Assembly (NCBI GenBank): GCA_964645825.1
Contig: CAZXZY010000001.1
Coordinates: 40,765-104,764, forward strand
Direction of reading: 5' to 3'
Length of the DNA stretch: 64,000 nt
Origin: JABIAL01 sp964645825
Lineage (GTDB): Bacteria; Patescibacteriota; Patescibacteriia; UBA1558; GWA2-36-10
Part shown: in pieces, positions 6,451 through 15,500 of the stretch
How the letters are laid out: every line of letters starts with the position of its first letter
Numbering within the stretch: the first letter of the stretch is position 1
Made by a program: the position numbers and the translations under genes
Notes under the pieces: generated by a model
Databases searched by the model: none
The model's input: only the letters and a program-made list of their open reading frames with translations
What the model was told of the DNA's origin: nothing

Positions 6451-7944
6451 TTACAAAACTTCTCCACCAAAAGTATCAACTGCATCCCCCACCTCTTCTT
6501 CTTGACTACCTTTGAATTTTTGTTGATTAGTTTTAAAATCTTCGTCTATTTTTAGCACTGTTTTGATTGAACGGCCTAAAATATTAGTTAAATTTTTATT
6601 TATTTCTTCAGCTACACCTGGCTTATCTAATTGCTCAATATGAAATGGATATTCAAGGCCTACGGTAATAACTTCTGTTTGAATATCTAATGGATGAGCA
6701 CTTTGAATGATGCCGGCCAGAGAAGAGTTCAATGGCTTCAAGGCGCTTACTAATTCAGTCCATTGTTTTTGTAAACTAACATAGTCTTTATTATCTATAG
6801 CTAGAGTTTGAGCTGTTGTAGTGACAGTTGGCTCTGGACTAGCAATGTCAGCTGTAGCTAATAAAAATTCAATGCAAGCTAATTCTAATGGCAATTGATC
6901 GATTACAACAGCTTGTTGGCTTTGAACTTTAGCTAATAGTATATTTAATAAACGGGAAATATCAGCTAAAGGAAAATTAGAGGCATGTTTTTTGATCATT
7001 TCTACGAAATGTTCATCAAATTCTAGCTGAAAATCAGCTCCAATAACCTGATAAAGCATAATTTGACGAGTATATTCGATCAAATCCGAAGTCAAACTAT
7101 CTATATCTACACCTTCAGCTACTAATTTATTGATTTGATTTAATACAGCTGGCAGATTGTGCATCCGTAAGCCCTCAACTAAAGCGTCTATTTCTTGCCA
7201 ATTATTACGTGGCAAAACTAGAGAAATCAAATCATCAGTCACTTGACCATGAGACAAAGCAATGATCTGTCCCAAAAGTGATTCAGCATCACGCAAACAT
7301 CCTTCTGAGCGACGAGCGATTTGAGTCAAAACTTTATCATCGATAGTTATTTTTTCCCATTCTATAATCTCACTTAACCTCTTTACTACATCAGCTAAAG
7401 GGATTTTTTTGAAATCAAAACGCTGACAACGAGAAATGATTGTTTCTGGTACTTTATGAATTTCAGTTGTAGCTAAAATAAATATCACTCGCTTTGGTGG
7501 CTCTTCAAGAGTTTTGAGTAGAGCATTAAAAGCGGATTTGGAAAGCATGTGGACTTCATCGATCACAAAAACTTTATAGCCGTTTTTGTTGAAAGGTGGA
7601 ACTTGAGCATTGGCAATAATATTTTCTCTAACATTGTCCACTCCAGTATGCGAAGCGGCGTCAATTTCGATCACATCCAAAGTTTGATTATGCAAAAAGT
7701 TTTCACAAGCCTGGCAAACATTACATGGCTCACTAGAATCATCCTTACGATCAAGACAATTTAATGAGCGTGCAAAAAGACGGGCCAAGGTAGTCTTGCC
7801 CGTTCCTCTGGGACCTACAAATAAGTAAGCGTGAGCGATTTGCCCAGAAGTGATCTCACTCTGCAAAGTAACTTTAATTGGCCGTTGGCCAACTACTTCT
7901 TTGAAGAGCTTCGGTCGATATTTTCGGTAAATGACTTCAGACAT
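6451..7944 (-). CDS. dnaX: DNA polymerase III subunit gamma/tau
   Basis: 497 aa. The clamp-loader AAA+ ATPase has Walker A GPRGTGKTT (44-52), a zinc module with Cys63/74/77/80, Walker B VFVIDEVHML (about 122-131) and the sensor/SRC motif TIISRCQRF, followed by the lid and collar domain to about 360. A less conserved tail of about 130 aa follows and is shorter than in E. coli tau. It loads the sliding clamp and binds polymerase. It starts 6 nt after the coiled-coil gene at 7951, which suggests translational coupling. The delta-prime partner is encoded at 32345. Confidence 0.97.
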   Translation of the reverse strand: MSEVIYRKYRPKLFKEVVGQRPIKVTLQSEITSGQIAHAYLFVGPRGTGKTTLARLFARSLNCLDRKDDSSEPCNVCQACENFLHNQTLDVIEIDAASHTGVDNVRENIIANAQVPPFNKNGYKVFVIDEVHMLSKSAFNALLKTLEEPPKRVIFILATTEIHKVPETIISRCQRFDFKKIPLADVVKRLSEIIEWEKITIDDKVLTQIARRSEGCLRDAESLLGQIIALSHGQVTDDLISLVLPRNNWQEIDALVEGLRMHNLPAVLNQINKLVAEGVDIDSLTSDLIEYTRQIMLYQVIGADFQLEFDEHFVEMIKKHASNFPLADISRLLNILLAKVQSQQAVVIDQLPLELACIEFLLATADIASPEPTVTTTAQTLAIDNKDYVSLQKQWTELVSALKPLNSSLAGIIQSAHPLDIQTEVITVGLEYPFHIEQLDKPGVAEEINKNLTNILGRSIKTVLKIDEDFKTNQQKFKGSQEEEVGDAVDTFGGEVL

Positions 7945-7950
7945 GTGTAT

Positions 7951-8556
7951 TTACAAATCAATTTCCAATTCGTCTACGTTTTCACTTTTTTTATTTGTAT
8001 TTTGATTTTGTTGTTTTTGTTTTATGATATTTTCAACGGCAGCCCATTCACTATCTGCTGCCTTAGGCACTAAGATGACAATTTCATCACCTTCATCGCC
8101 CTTGAAATAAGTAACACTGGCTAATAATACTTTAAAAACTTTATCCCCAGCCAAGACTACAAAATCTCCGCTAGATTGTTCTTTGACTAGATGACCAACC
8201 AATCTTTGTCTATCCACAGGAGAAATTTGTTTAAAAACAAAGGCGCCGTTATTATCTATGTTCAGTTTTAAAATGTCTCCTTCAACTAGTTTTGATTTGG
8301 AGGCATAATTTGCTGGTACGGAATATTGTTTACCATCTGGACCAATCATCACTTGACCGTTAAAAACACCTTCTATGACCATGCCAGCATCGCCTTGAGA
8401 TTCTTGACCAAATTCCGCTGCCTTCAAACTATAATCCACAGCTGATTTAGTTGACTTACCGCCCAATTCACCCAAAATCATTTTGGTTTTTTCGAGCTCT
8501 AGTTCTAAATTGTAAACCAAAGATTCTAGTTCTTTGACCTTTTTCGCGTTCGACAT
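7951..8556 (-). CDS. Unknown protein with N-terminal coiled coil and beta-rich core
   Basis: 201 aa. Residues 5-33 form a heptad-like helix (KKVKELESLVYNLELELEKT). Residues 60-165 are rich in beta strands and Gly (MVIEGVFNGQVMIGPDGKQY), resembling an OB-like or barrel fold, possibly duplicated. The tail is Gln/Asn/Lys-rich (KQKQQNQNTNKKSENVDELE). There is no TM segment. I do not recognise the family. It is the first gene of the dnaX unit, so a replication-linked or nucleic-acid-binding role is possible, but this is inference. Confidence 0.7.
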   Translation of the reverse strand: MSNAKKVKELESLVYNLELELEKTKMILGELGGKSTKSAVDYSLKAAEFGQESQGDAGMVIEGVFNGQVMIGPDGKQYSVPANYASKSKLVEGDILKLNIDNNGAFVFKQISPVDRQRLVGHLVKEQSSGDFVVLAGDKVFKVLLASVTYFKGDEGDEIVILVPKAADSEWAAVENIIKQKQQNQNTNKKSENVDELEIDL

Positions 8557-8599
8557 TTTTATTTTTGTGTTTATATTTTTCTATTCTAACAATAACATA

Positions 8600-8627
8600 A
8601 AAACGTCCATATTTCAATAGACGTTTT
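8600..8627 (-). terminator. Terminator of the TraD-like ATPase operon
   Basis: AAAACGTC (8600-8607) pairs with GACGTTTT (8620-8627), with a 12-nt loop. On the minus strand it ends in TTTT plus an AT-rich run. Confidence 0.7.
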
Positions 8628-8646
8628 GTAGTGAATTGTTGATAAT

Positions 8647-11109
8647 TTAGACAATAATTCGCTTATTAATTTCGGCTTCTATTTGTTCTTTGGCGCGTCC
8701 ATATTTCAACGCTGAAAGCTCTTTAATGGCTGCCGCTAACTCAAAATGACCTTTTTCTGCCATGATGGGGTTAAAATTAAAAGCTGGCGGAGCAGCGTTG
8801 TCTATCAATAATCTGGTATAACAAGTATATTTTGGCATATTAATAAGATCATATTCCGATACTATCGGTGCCATTTGTTTAGCAATAGTTTCTGCATCTT
8901 CAACACCAATCCGGAAAGAAACAATTGTGCCGACATTGCCAAAGATAGCATCACGTACCCTGGTATCACCATTCTTGACTAGCTGTGCAATAAATTGATG
9001 AGCCAAAATTAAATCAAGTCGATACTTACGTGCTTCAGATAAAATGACTGAGATACTCTCTGTAATAAAATTTTGGAACTCATCTATATAAAGATAGAAA
9101 TCGCTTCTTTTATCTTCTTCTAAATTGACTCGGCTCATAGCGGCAAATAATAATTTACCGATAATAATCATGCCAAGTAAATTACTGTTCATTTCGCCTA
9201 TCTTGCCTTTAGATAAATTTACTAAAATAATTTTATTACTGTCCATTGCTTCTCTAAAATTAAAAGCAGATTTAGCCTGAGCAATAATTGGTCTAATCAA
9301 ATCGTTAGATATAAATGGAGTTAGCTTACTAGTGATATAAGGAACCATATTAGCTAAAGAAGCTTCACCTCCTGCTTTTTGAGCCTCCTTTTCCCAAAAT
9401 TCTTTGACAAATCTATTTTTAACAGTAGCTAATTTTGTTTTTCTAAATTCGGCATCGGCTAACACCCGAGGAATCTCTACTAAAGTGGCACCACTAAGCT
9501 TATCATCCATCACCAACAACATCGCATTACGCATATACTGCTCAAACATTGGGCCACCAGTAGCTTTTAGATCATAAAGTTTATCAAAAATGGCAATCAT
9601 TTCATTGATCACAAAAGTTTTTTGCTCTTCTGTATCATATTCGAGCATATTCATACCCAAAGGTCGCTCAGAATTAGCTGGGTCAAATAAAATCACGTCT
9701 TCTGCTCTCTCTTTTGGCACATGAGTTAAGGCAGTTTCAATCAAGTCACCATGTGGATCAACCACACAAACGCCCTTACCCGCTTTAATATCTTGGATAA
9801 TCAAACTTTCTTGAAAAACAGACTTACCAGTACCAGTTTGCCCAATAATATACATGTGTCTTCTTCTGTCCGCTGCCTTCATACGAATCAGGCTTTCTTT
9901 ACCACGATAAGTATTTTTACCTAAAATTAAACCATCAGTCGGAATATTAGCTGGTGGAGAAGCTTTAACAGCGTCTAACCAATCAATATTTGGTGTAGAG
10001 GTAGTGGTTAATGGCAAATGAATAACACTAACCATCTCTTCGGCGTTCAAAATTAGACGGTCTACAGCCGAAAATTGTCGATAAATAAAATTTTGAATTA
10101 TTTGATCATTTTTCTTATAAGTTACAGCTTTGAAGCTATTGCCAAATTCATAAATATTATACTGGGTATAACTATTCAAAATATCTTGCAAAGCAGCTTC
10201 GGCTTTTGCCTCCTCTTTACTAGCTACTACTATACGAATATTTACATCAAGCCCTGGTTTAGAAGTTTTTTCTTCTATCATTTTACTAGCCTGCTGTTCC
10301 ATAGCTGACATTTGATGTTGCTCTCCTCTATTTTGCATTACATTTTCCGCTGGACCTTTTTTATCGGTACTGATAATCTTCAATATAAATTCTATTAGCT
10401 TCCCTAAAATTTTTATCAAACCTGTGCCATGAACTTTATCGATGGCTGATTGAAAAGTCATACCATCATTAACATTTTTAATAATCTTCCTGGCTCGAGC
10501 ATGCCACTTTTTAGGAGCAGAACGAAAAATATACTGCACTGCAGCTGCTTCATCTTCAGCTAATTTACTTAAAATATTAGTAATACTTTCTAGTGGATCA
10601 TTAGAAAAACTAGGGTATGTTTTTATAGGTAATGCAACATCGTTAGCAAAAATCAAATTACCAGCTTTAATAAAACTATTTGATTTGAAAATGTTATAAT
10701 CCTCTACATCTTCAAAATAAACCTTTGGATAAACAGCCTGTATTTGTTGAATAAAAAATTCTCTAAATTTATGAGGTACAGCTGCATAAAATTGGATCAT
10801 GCCTTTTTGGACAACTATTTCCAAAGAAAATGTATCCTCTCGTATTTTCATGCCCTTATCTGCCTTGAGTGCTGCTAAAGAAGTGAATAAGTGTTCAATT
10901 TGTCCTAAGGTTTGAGTAATATAGTCTTGGCTTAATTCCTCTTTTTCGCCTTTAGTATACTTAGGAATTTTTATCAATAATATATCTAATTTAAGATTTT
11001 TATTTACTTTTTTATTAAATTTTTTCAATACAAAAATAATAGACGTCGCAGCTATAGCTAGCGCTAACACAATGGCAATTAAAGTTGTCCAAGTGATTTG
11101 AATTTCCAT
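8647..11109 (-). CDS. Membrane-anchored TraD/VirD4-like AAA+ ATPase
   Basis: 820 aa. One N-terminal TM segment (about 7-28) is followed by a 300-aa alpha/beta domain shared with the truncated gene at 1-513. The ATPase core has Walker A IIGQTGTGKSV (about 420-428), the conserved CVVDPHGDLIETAL and NMLEYD segments, Walker B FYLYIDEFQNF (about 672-682) and LILAHQFIAQL (sensor/arginine region). This is the pattern of type IV secretion coupling proteins and HerA/FtsK-like DNA pumps. The remaining conjugation genes are not nearby, so DNA uptake, transfer or pilus-linked use is open. Last gene of a three-gene operon with the coiled-coil and PH-domain genes. Confidence 0.85.
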   Translation of the reverse strand: MEIQITWTTLIAIVLALAIAATSIIFVLKKFNKKVNKNLKLDILLIKIPKYTKGEKEELSQDYITQTLGQIEHLFTSLAALKADKGMKIREDTFSLEIVVQKGMIQFYAAVPHKFREFFIQQIQAVYPKVYFEDVEDYNIFKSNSFIKAGNLIFANDVALPIKTYPSFSNDPLESITNILSKLAEDEAAAVQYIFRSAPKKWHARARKIIKNVNDGMTFQSAIDKVHGTGLIKILGKLIEFILKIISTDKKGPAENVMQNRGEQHQMSAMEQQASKMIEEKTSKPGLDVNIRIVVASKEEAKAEAALQDILNSYTQYNIYEFGNSFKAVTYKKNDQIIQNFIYRQFSAVDRLILNAEEMVSVIHLPLTTTSTPNIDWLDAVKASPPANIPTDGLILGKNTYRGKESLIRMKAADRRRHMYIIGQTGTGKSVFQESLIIQDIKAGKGVCVVDPHGDLIETALTHVPKERAEDVILFDPANSERPLGMNMLEYDTEEQKTFVINEMIAIFDKLYDLKATGGPMFEQYMRNAMLLVMDDKLSGATLVEIPRVLADAEFRKTKLATVKNRFVKEFWEKEAQKAGGEASLANMVPYITSKLTPFISNDLIRPIIAQAKSAFNFREAMDSNKIILVNLSKGKIGEMNSNLLGMIIIGKLLFAAMSRVNLEEDKRSDFYLYIDEFQNFITESISVILSEARKYRLDLILAHQFIAQLVKNGDTRVRDAIFGNVGTIVSFRIGVEDAETIAKQMAPIVSEYDLINMPKYTCYTRLLIDNAAPPAFNFNPIMAEKGHFELAAAIKELSALKYGRAKEQIEAEINKRIIV

Positions 11110-11112
11110 GAA

Positions 11113-11583
11113 TTATTTATTGTATAAACGTAAAATTTCGTCAGCTTTTATTTTGGCTTCTTGTTCTAAAAAATGTTGATTGACTTGTGGGATTATCTTT
11201 AACCAACTAACAATCAAATCTATAATTTTTTGTAATTTTGCTTTACCAGAACTTAATAAATTGTTAACTTCTTTGGCTGTTTGCTCTCCTTTTTGCTTAA
11301 AGGTGACCTGAGTGGCTGCGTCCATAGACAAAAACATACTTTCTAGACCCTGAGAAAGAATACTTTCTACTTTTTTAAGCTCTATTTCAGAACTAGGCTG
11401 AGTAAGTGGAGCTTGAGGAGTTGACGGTAAAACAAAATCACTAGGTAATTGAGTTTTTTGTTCAGTCACAGCTGTTTCTGATTTTTTCTCTGTGACTTGT
11501 TCGGGATTAACTTCAGCTTGCTCTAGAATACTAGAAGCTTCCTGATTTACAATAGGTTGTTCAACATTTTTTATTTCAGACAT
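11113..11583 (-). CDS. Unknown 156-aa helical protein
   Basis: The first 60 residues are low-complexity, rich in Glu, Gln, Thr and Pro and probably disordered (LEQAEVNPEQVTEKKSETAV). Residues 65-156 are predicted helical (KKVESILSQGLESMFLSMDA, then WLKIIPQVNQHFLEQEAKIK). There is no TM segment and no family was recognised. It ends 3 nt before the TraD-like ATPase start, and the shared operon suggests it is a partner or adaptor of that ATPase. Confidence 0.7.
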   Translation of the reverse strand: MSEIKNVEQPIVNQEASSILEQAEVNPEQVTEKKSETAVTEQKTQLPSDFVLPSTPQAPLTQPSSEIELKKVESILSQGLESMFLSMDAATQVTFKQKGEQTAKEVNNLLSSGKAKLQKIIDLIVSWLKIIPQVNQHFLEQEAKIKADEILRLYNK

Positions 11584-11590
11584 GGATATA

Positions 11591-12046
11591 TTATACCAAA
11601 TTTTGCTTCCTGATGCGAATTAATTTTTTATAAATTAGATCTCGATCTTTTATGTTAGTAAGATAAAATTTTCTTTTTTTGCTTTGCAAGCAAATACTGT
11701 ACAGGCCTTTTCTAGTAATTTTATTTATTTTAGATAATTTTATTTCCCCAACATGCTGATAATCTGCTTTATTTTTTAATTTGAGATGAATTAAACGTTG
11801 ATTAGTTAATAAATAACAATCAGCTTGTTTCAAAAGATTTTGAACAACTACAACAATCAAAATTATAATCAAGGTCAGCCACAGGCCGAAGCCTTGTCGA
11901 CCTCTAATGCTCATGGGATAAAGCATAAAAAAAGCCATCGGAAAACCGATGAACATTAAAACATAAAAAAACAAATTTTTGCTACGTAATTTAATCACTA
12001 AACGTAGCTCTTCATTAAATTGTAAAAATTTGTTAAAATTACTCAT
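11591..12046 (-). CDS. Two-TM protein with PH-like (bPH2) domain
   Basis: 151 aa from the ATG at 12046; a TTG at 12067 would add 7 residues but overlaps a plus-strand gene and lacks an SD. Two TM segments (about 20-40 and 50-68) are followed by the pattern ADCYLLTNQRLIHLKL and HVGEIKLSKINKITRK, typical of YdbS/YdbT-type bacterial PH domains. Function is unknown. First gene of the operon with the TraD-like ATPase. Its start codon lies 3 bp from the start codon of the divergent 31-aa gene, leaving no room for two separate promoters. Confidence 0.7.
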   Translation of the reverse strand: MSNFNKFLQFNEELRLVIKLRSKNLFFYVLMFIGFPMAFFMLYPMSIRGRQGFGLWLTLIIILIVVVVQNLLKQADCYLLTNQRLIHLKLKNKADYQHVGEIKLSKINKITRKGLYSICLQSKKRKFYLTNIKDRDLIYKKLIRIRKQNLV

Positions 12047-12049
12047 AGT

Positions 12050-12145
12050 ATGAAAAGAAAGACTCAAAAAAGAATTTGGTTTGTATTGTCTATTTTTATA
12101 ATCCTGTCCATGATTCTATGGACTATTGGATTAGGACTAGTTTAA
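12050..12145 (+). CDS. 31-aa membrane miniprotein
   Basis: ATG at 12050, TAA at 12143-12145. The product begins MKRKTQKRIW and continues as one TM helix (VLSIFIILSMILWTIGLGLV). The basic N-terminus plus a single helix resembles very short membrane proteins I associate with CPR genomes. It fills the gap between the PH-domain gene (divergent, 3 bp apart) and lepA (convergent, 4-bp overlap). No SD is seen. Whether it is expressed is uncertain. Confidence 0.5.
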   Translation: MKRKTQKRIWFVLSIFIILSMILWTIGLGLV

Positions 12146-13917
12146 TCCTTTTTCAAAATAGCTAAATAGGCTTCCTGCGGAATGGCAATCTTACCACCTT
12201 GGGCCATTCTTTTTTTACCTTTTTTCTGTTTTTCTAGAAGTTTTCTTTTACGAGTAACATCACCTCCATAGAGTTTTGCGGTCACATCTTTACGTAAAGC
12301 AGATAATTTATCACCAGCTACTACTTTTCCGCCGACAGCGGCTTGCAATTTAATAACAAACTGCGCTTTCGGTAAAACATCTTTTAGTTTACCGATTATT
12401 TTTTTACCTACCTTATGAGCCTGATCTTTGTATACTAAAGTAGTTAAAGCTTCAGCTGCAACCTCTGCTACTAGAATGTCCATCTTTACTATCTCACATT
12501 TTTCATAACCAACCAAATCATAATTCATAGAAGCGTAGCCTGAGGAAATACTTTTGATGTTATCATAAAAATCTACCAAGACTCGGCTCAGCGGAATATG
12601 ATATTTCAAAATTACTAATTCTTCGTCTAAATATTCAGTATTTTTAGCAATCCCTCTTTGCTCAATAATATAAGACATTAAATCACCGATATATTCCTTA
12701 GGTGATAAGACTTCAATATCAACATAAGGCTCTTCGATAAAATCGATCTGACTTGGATCTGGCATTTCTGAGGGAGTGGTCAAGATAATTTCTTCACCTT
12801 TGGTCAAATATATTTTATAAGCTACGGTTGGCGTGGTTACTATTAAATCAAGATTAAATTCTCTTTTTAATCTTTCTTGAAAAATTTCTAAATGCAACAA
12901 ACCTAAAAATCCACAACGGAAACCAAATCCTAAAGCTTGTGAACTAGCCGGTTCATAATCTAAACTAGCATCGCTAAGTTTTAATTTCATGATTGCATCA
13001 CGCAATTTTTGGTATTCACTTCCTTCTTGTGGAAAAATTCCAGCATAAACCATTGGCCGAACGGCTTTGTAGCCAGCCAGAGCTGTGGTTTCTGTACCTT
13101 GTTTGATAATAGTGTCACCAACTTGAGCTTGATCCAAATTTTTGACACCAGTAACTAAATATCCAATTTCGCCGTTATGTAATTGCTCGGTGCTGACCCA
13201 GTTTGGCTGAAAATAACCAACATCCAAAACTTCAGTCGGCTCGCCAGTGGCGGCGAACTTTACTTTGTCTCCTTTTTTTAGATCACCACCAAACACACGA
13301 ACATAAATAACAACGCCTCGATATTCATCATAAGTAGAATCAAAAACTAAAGCTCGTAATTCTTCGTTATCTACTTTTGGTGGTGGCACATTATCTACCA
13401 CTGTTTGTAAAACAGCTTCTATCCCCTCGCCGGTTTTAGCTGAAACTAAAATAATATCTTCTTGTTTACAGCCTAAGATGCTAATAATTTCATGACTGAC
13501 TTTTTCTACGTTAGCAGCTGGTAAATCAATTTTATTTATAACTGGAATAATCTTTAAATCTTGCTCGACAGCTAAATATAAATTCGCTAAAGTTTGTGCT
13601 TCTACACCTTGAGCTGCATCAACTAACAAAATAGCTCCTTCTACGGCAGCCAAAGAGCGTGATACTTCATAACTAAAATCAACATGCCCCGGAGTATCGA
13701 TTAAATTCAACATAAAATCTTTCCAAAGCATGCGAGCTGGTTGTAGCTTTATGGTAATTCCCCTTTCTCTTTCCAACTCCATCTGATCCAAAAGTTGTGC
13801 TTTCATTTTACGCTCATCAACAGTATGAGTTACTTCCAACATTCGATCAGCCAAGGTAGATTTACCATGGTCTATATGGGCAATTATACAAAAATTTCTA
13901 ATTTTACTTTTGTCCAT
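12142..13917 (-). CDS. lepA: Elongation factor 4 (LepA)
   Basis: 591 aa, full length. G1 AHIDHGKSTLADRML, switch region RERGITIKLQPARM, G3 DTPGHVDFSYEVSRSL, G4 NKIDLP, G5 VSAKTGEG. The LepA-specific C-terminal domain ends GDVTRKRKLLEKQKKGKKRM. This ribosome-associated GTPase acts on stalled or mis-translocated ribosomes. Its start overlaps the murJ stop by 14 nt, so the two are probably coupled. Confidence 0.97.
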   Translation of the reverse strand: MDKSKIRNFCIIAHIDHGKSTLADRMLEVTHTVDERKMKAQLLDQMELERERGITIKLQPARMLWKDFMLNLIDTPGHVDFSYEVSRSLAAVEGAILLVDAAQGVEAQTLANLYLAVEQDLKIIPVINKIDLPAANVEKVSHEIISILGCKQEDIILVSAKTGEGIEAVLQTVVDNVPPPKVDNEELRALVFDSTYDEYRGVVIYVRVFGGDLKKGDKVKFAATGEPTEVLDVGYFQPNWVSTEQLHNGEIGYLVTGVKNLDQAQVGDTIIKQGTETTALAGYKAVRPMVYAGIFPQEGSEYQKLRDAIMKLKLSDASLDYEPASSQALGFGFRCGFLGLLHLEIFQERLKREFNLDLIVTTPTVAYKIYLTKGEEIILTTPSEMPDPSQIDFIEEPYVDIEVLSPKEYIGDLMSYIIEQRGIAKNTEYLDEELVILKYHIPLSRVLVDFYDNIKSISSGYASMNYDLVGYEKCEIVKMDILVAEVAAEALTTLVYKDQAHKVGKKIIGKLKDVLPKAQFVIKLQAAVGGKVVAGDKLSALRKDVTAKLYGGDVTRKRKLLEKQKKGKKRMAQGGKIAIPQEAYLAILKKD

Positions 13918-15490
13918 TTTTAAATACGGCTAAGGCTTTGTTTAAAACTTTTTTCAGTAATTCCACTTCTTCTAATTTCAGTATTATTCCTAAGATAAAA
14001 TAACATATTCCGCCAAAAATAGCGGCACCAAGACCTTGAATAAAGATACCTAAGAAGGTCTGCATATTAACCCAATTAGCTAGAATTTGCAAACTTAGAT
14101 AAACCACTGCTCCAGCTAAAATAGAGTTGATGGCGATCTTAATGATCGAGACAAAAATTTTATGATCATCAAGGCCAGGAACTTTGCAATGTAAAAAAAT
14201 ATACAGTAAAAACATATTGATAATACTAGCAATAGAAAAAGCTAAGGCTAAGCCGACTACACCCAAATGTCCAGCTAAAATAAAAGATAATATTATATTA
14301 ATAATAATACTAACAATACTAATAATCATCGGCGTTTTAGTATCTTCAAAGGCATAAAAAGAACGAGCTAACAATGGAATCAAACCTTGAGCAAAGATAG
14401 ACAAGGCAAAAAATCCCAAAGTTTGAGCAACGTAGTAAGTGTTTGACCAATCAAAAGCACCTGTTCCTAAAATAATACGGACAATCTGGGCTCTTAAAAG
14501 CAAAATAAAAATTGACAATGGTACCAATAAAAATAAAATTCTTCTAAAGCTAGCTGAAAAATGTCGGGCAAAAGTTTCATTATCTTCATTGCCAACCGCT
14601 TGTGTAAAAGTAGGAAAAACAGCTATCGCTAAAGAGACAGCAAATAAGCTTATTGGTAAACTTTGTAAATTATTTGCTAAATTAAAAATAGCAATACTGC
14701 CAGCAGATAAAGTAGAGGCAACTATAGTAATAACTATCAAATTTATTTGTCCAGCAGCAAGCCCAAAAGTCCGTGGCAACATCAAAAGTAAGATTCTTTT
14801 TAGTGGCTTGGTGAATTCTAAACTAAATTGATAATGCCAACCATGTTTAATCACTTCTGGTAATTGAGTCAACAAATGTAAAGCCGCTCCTAAAAATACA
14901 CCCCAGGCTAAGCCAACCAAACCAAAGATAGGATAAAGCCAAACAATACCAACTATGATACCAACATTGTATAAAGACGCTGCTAATGAAAAACTGAAAA
15001 ACTTTTTCCAAGAATTTAATATACCACCAATAACATTGGAGGCAACAAAAAATAAAATAGCTAACAACATTACTCTAGTCAGTTGACTAACTTTGATGAT
15101 TTGCCATTCTGAAAAGCCAGGAGTCAATATTTGCATGATTTGCGGCGTAAAAATCCAAGCGATTATTACCAATCCACCAATAACTAACAAGAAAAAATTT
15201 AAAGTGGAGTTAGCTAATTTTAAGCCCTCCTCTTTATTTTTGTGCCAGACTTTTTGAAAAACAGGAATAAAGGCAGAAGTTAAGGCACCTAAAACTAAAG
15301 TATTGAAAATCAAATCCGGTAAACGAAAAGCAGCGTAGTAAATATCAGAGATTTCAGAAGCACCAAAATTGTAAGCGATCAAACGCTCACGTAGTAAGCC
15401 TAAAATTTTTGATAAAAAAGAAAAGCCGGCAATCAGGATTGCGCCGCCGGCAACTGTATTATTAATTTTCTGCCAAAGCTTAGACCACAT
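13904..15490 (-). CDS. murJ: Lipid II flippase MurJ (MviN family)
   Basis: 528 aa with about 14 TM segments. The conserved N-terminal segment FLSKILGLLRERLIAYNFGAS and the DIYYAAFRLPDLIFN motif identify the MviN/MurJ family of MOP exporters. It flips undecaprenyl-linked peptidoglycan precursor to the outer face. It lies upstream of lepA and just downstream of the DUF4012 gene (10 nt), in the envelope cluster. Confidence 0.94.
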   Translation of the reverse strand: MWSKLWQKINNTVAGGAILIAGFSFLSKILGLLRERLIAYNFGASEISDIYYAAFRLPDLIFNTLVLGALTSAFIPVFQKVWHKNKEEGLKLANSTLNFFLLVIGGLVIIAWIFTPQIMQILTPGFSEWQIIKVSQLTRVMLLAILFFVASNVIGGILNSWKKFFSFSLAASLYNVGIIVGIVWLYPIFGLVGLAWGVFLGAALHLLTQLPEVIKHGWHYQFSLEFTKPLKRILLLMLPRTFGLAAGQINLIVITIVASTLSAGSIAIFNLANNLQSLPISLFAVSLAIAVFPTFTQAVGNEDNETFARHFSASFRRILFLLVPLSIFILLLRAQIVRIILGTGAFDWSNTYYVAQTLGFFALSIFAQGLIPLLARSFYAFEDTKTPMIISIVSIIINIILSFILAGHLGVVGLALAFSIASIINMFLLYIFLHCKVPGLDDHKIFVSIIKIAINSILAGAVVYLSLQILANWVNMQTFLGIFIQGLGAAIFGGICYFILGIILKLEEVELLKKVLNKALAVFKNGQK

Positions 15491-15500
15491 GCGTAATTAT

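Noticed and set aside
7395..7410. A7 run in dnaX as a programmed frameshift site
   Set aside because: It lies in the middle of the ATPase domain, far from the usual gamma/tau site, with no SD or hairpin I could support.
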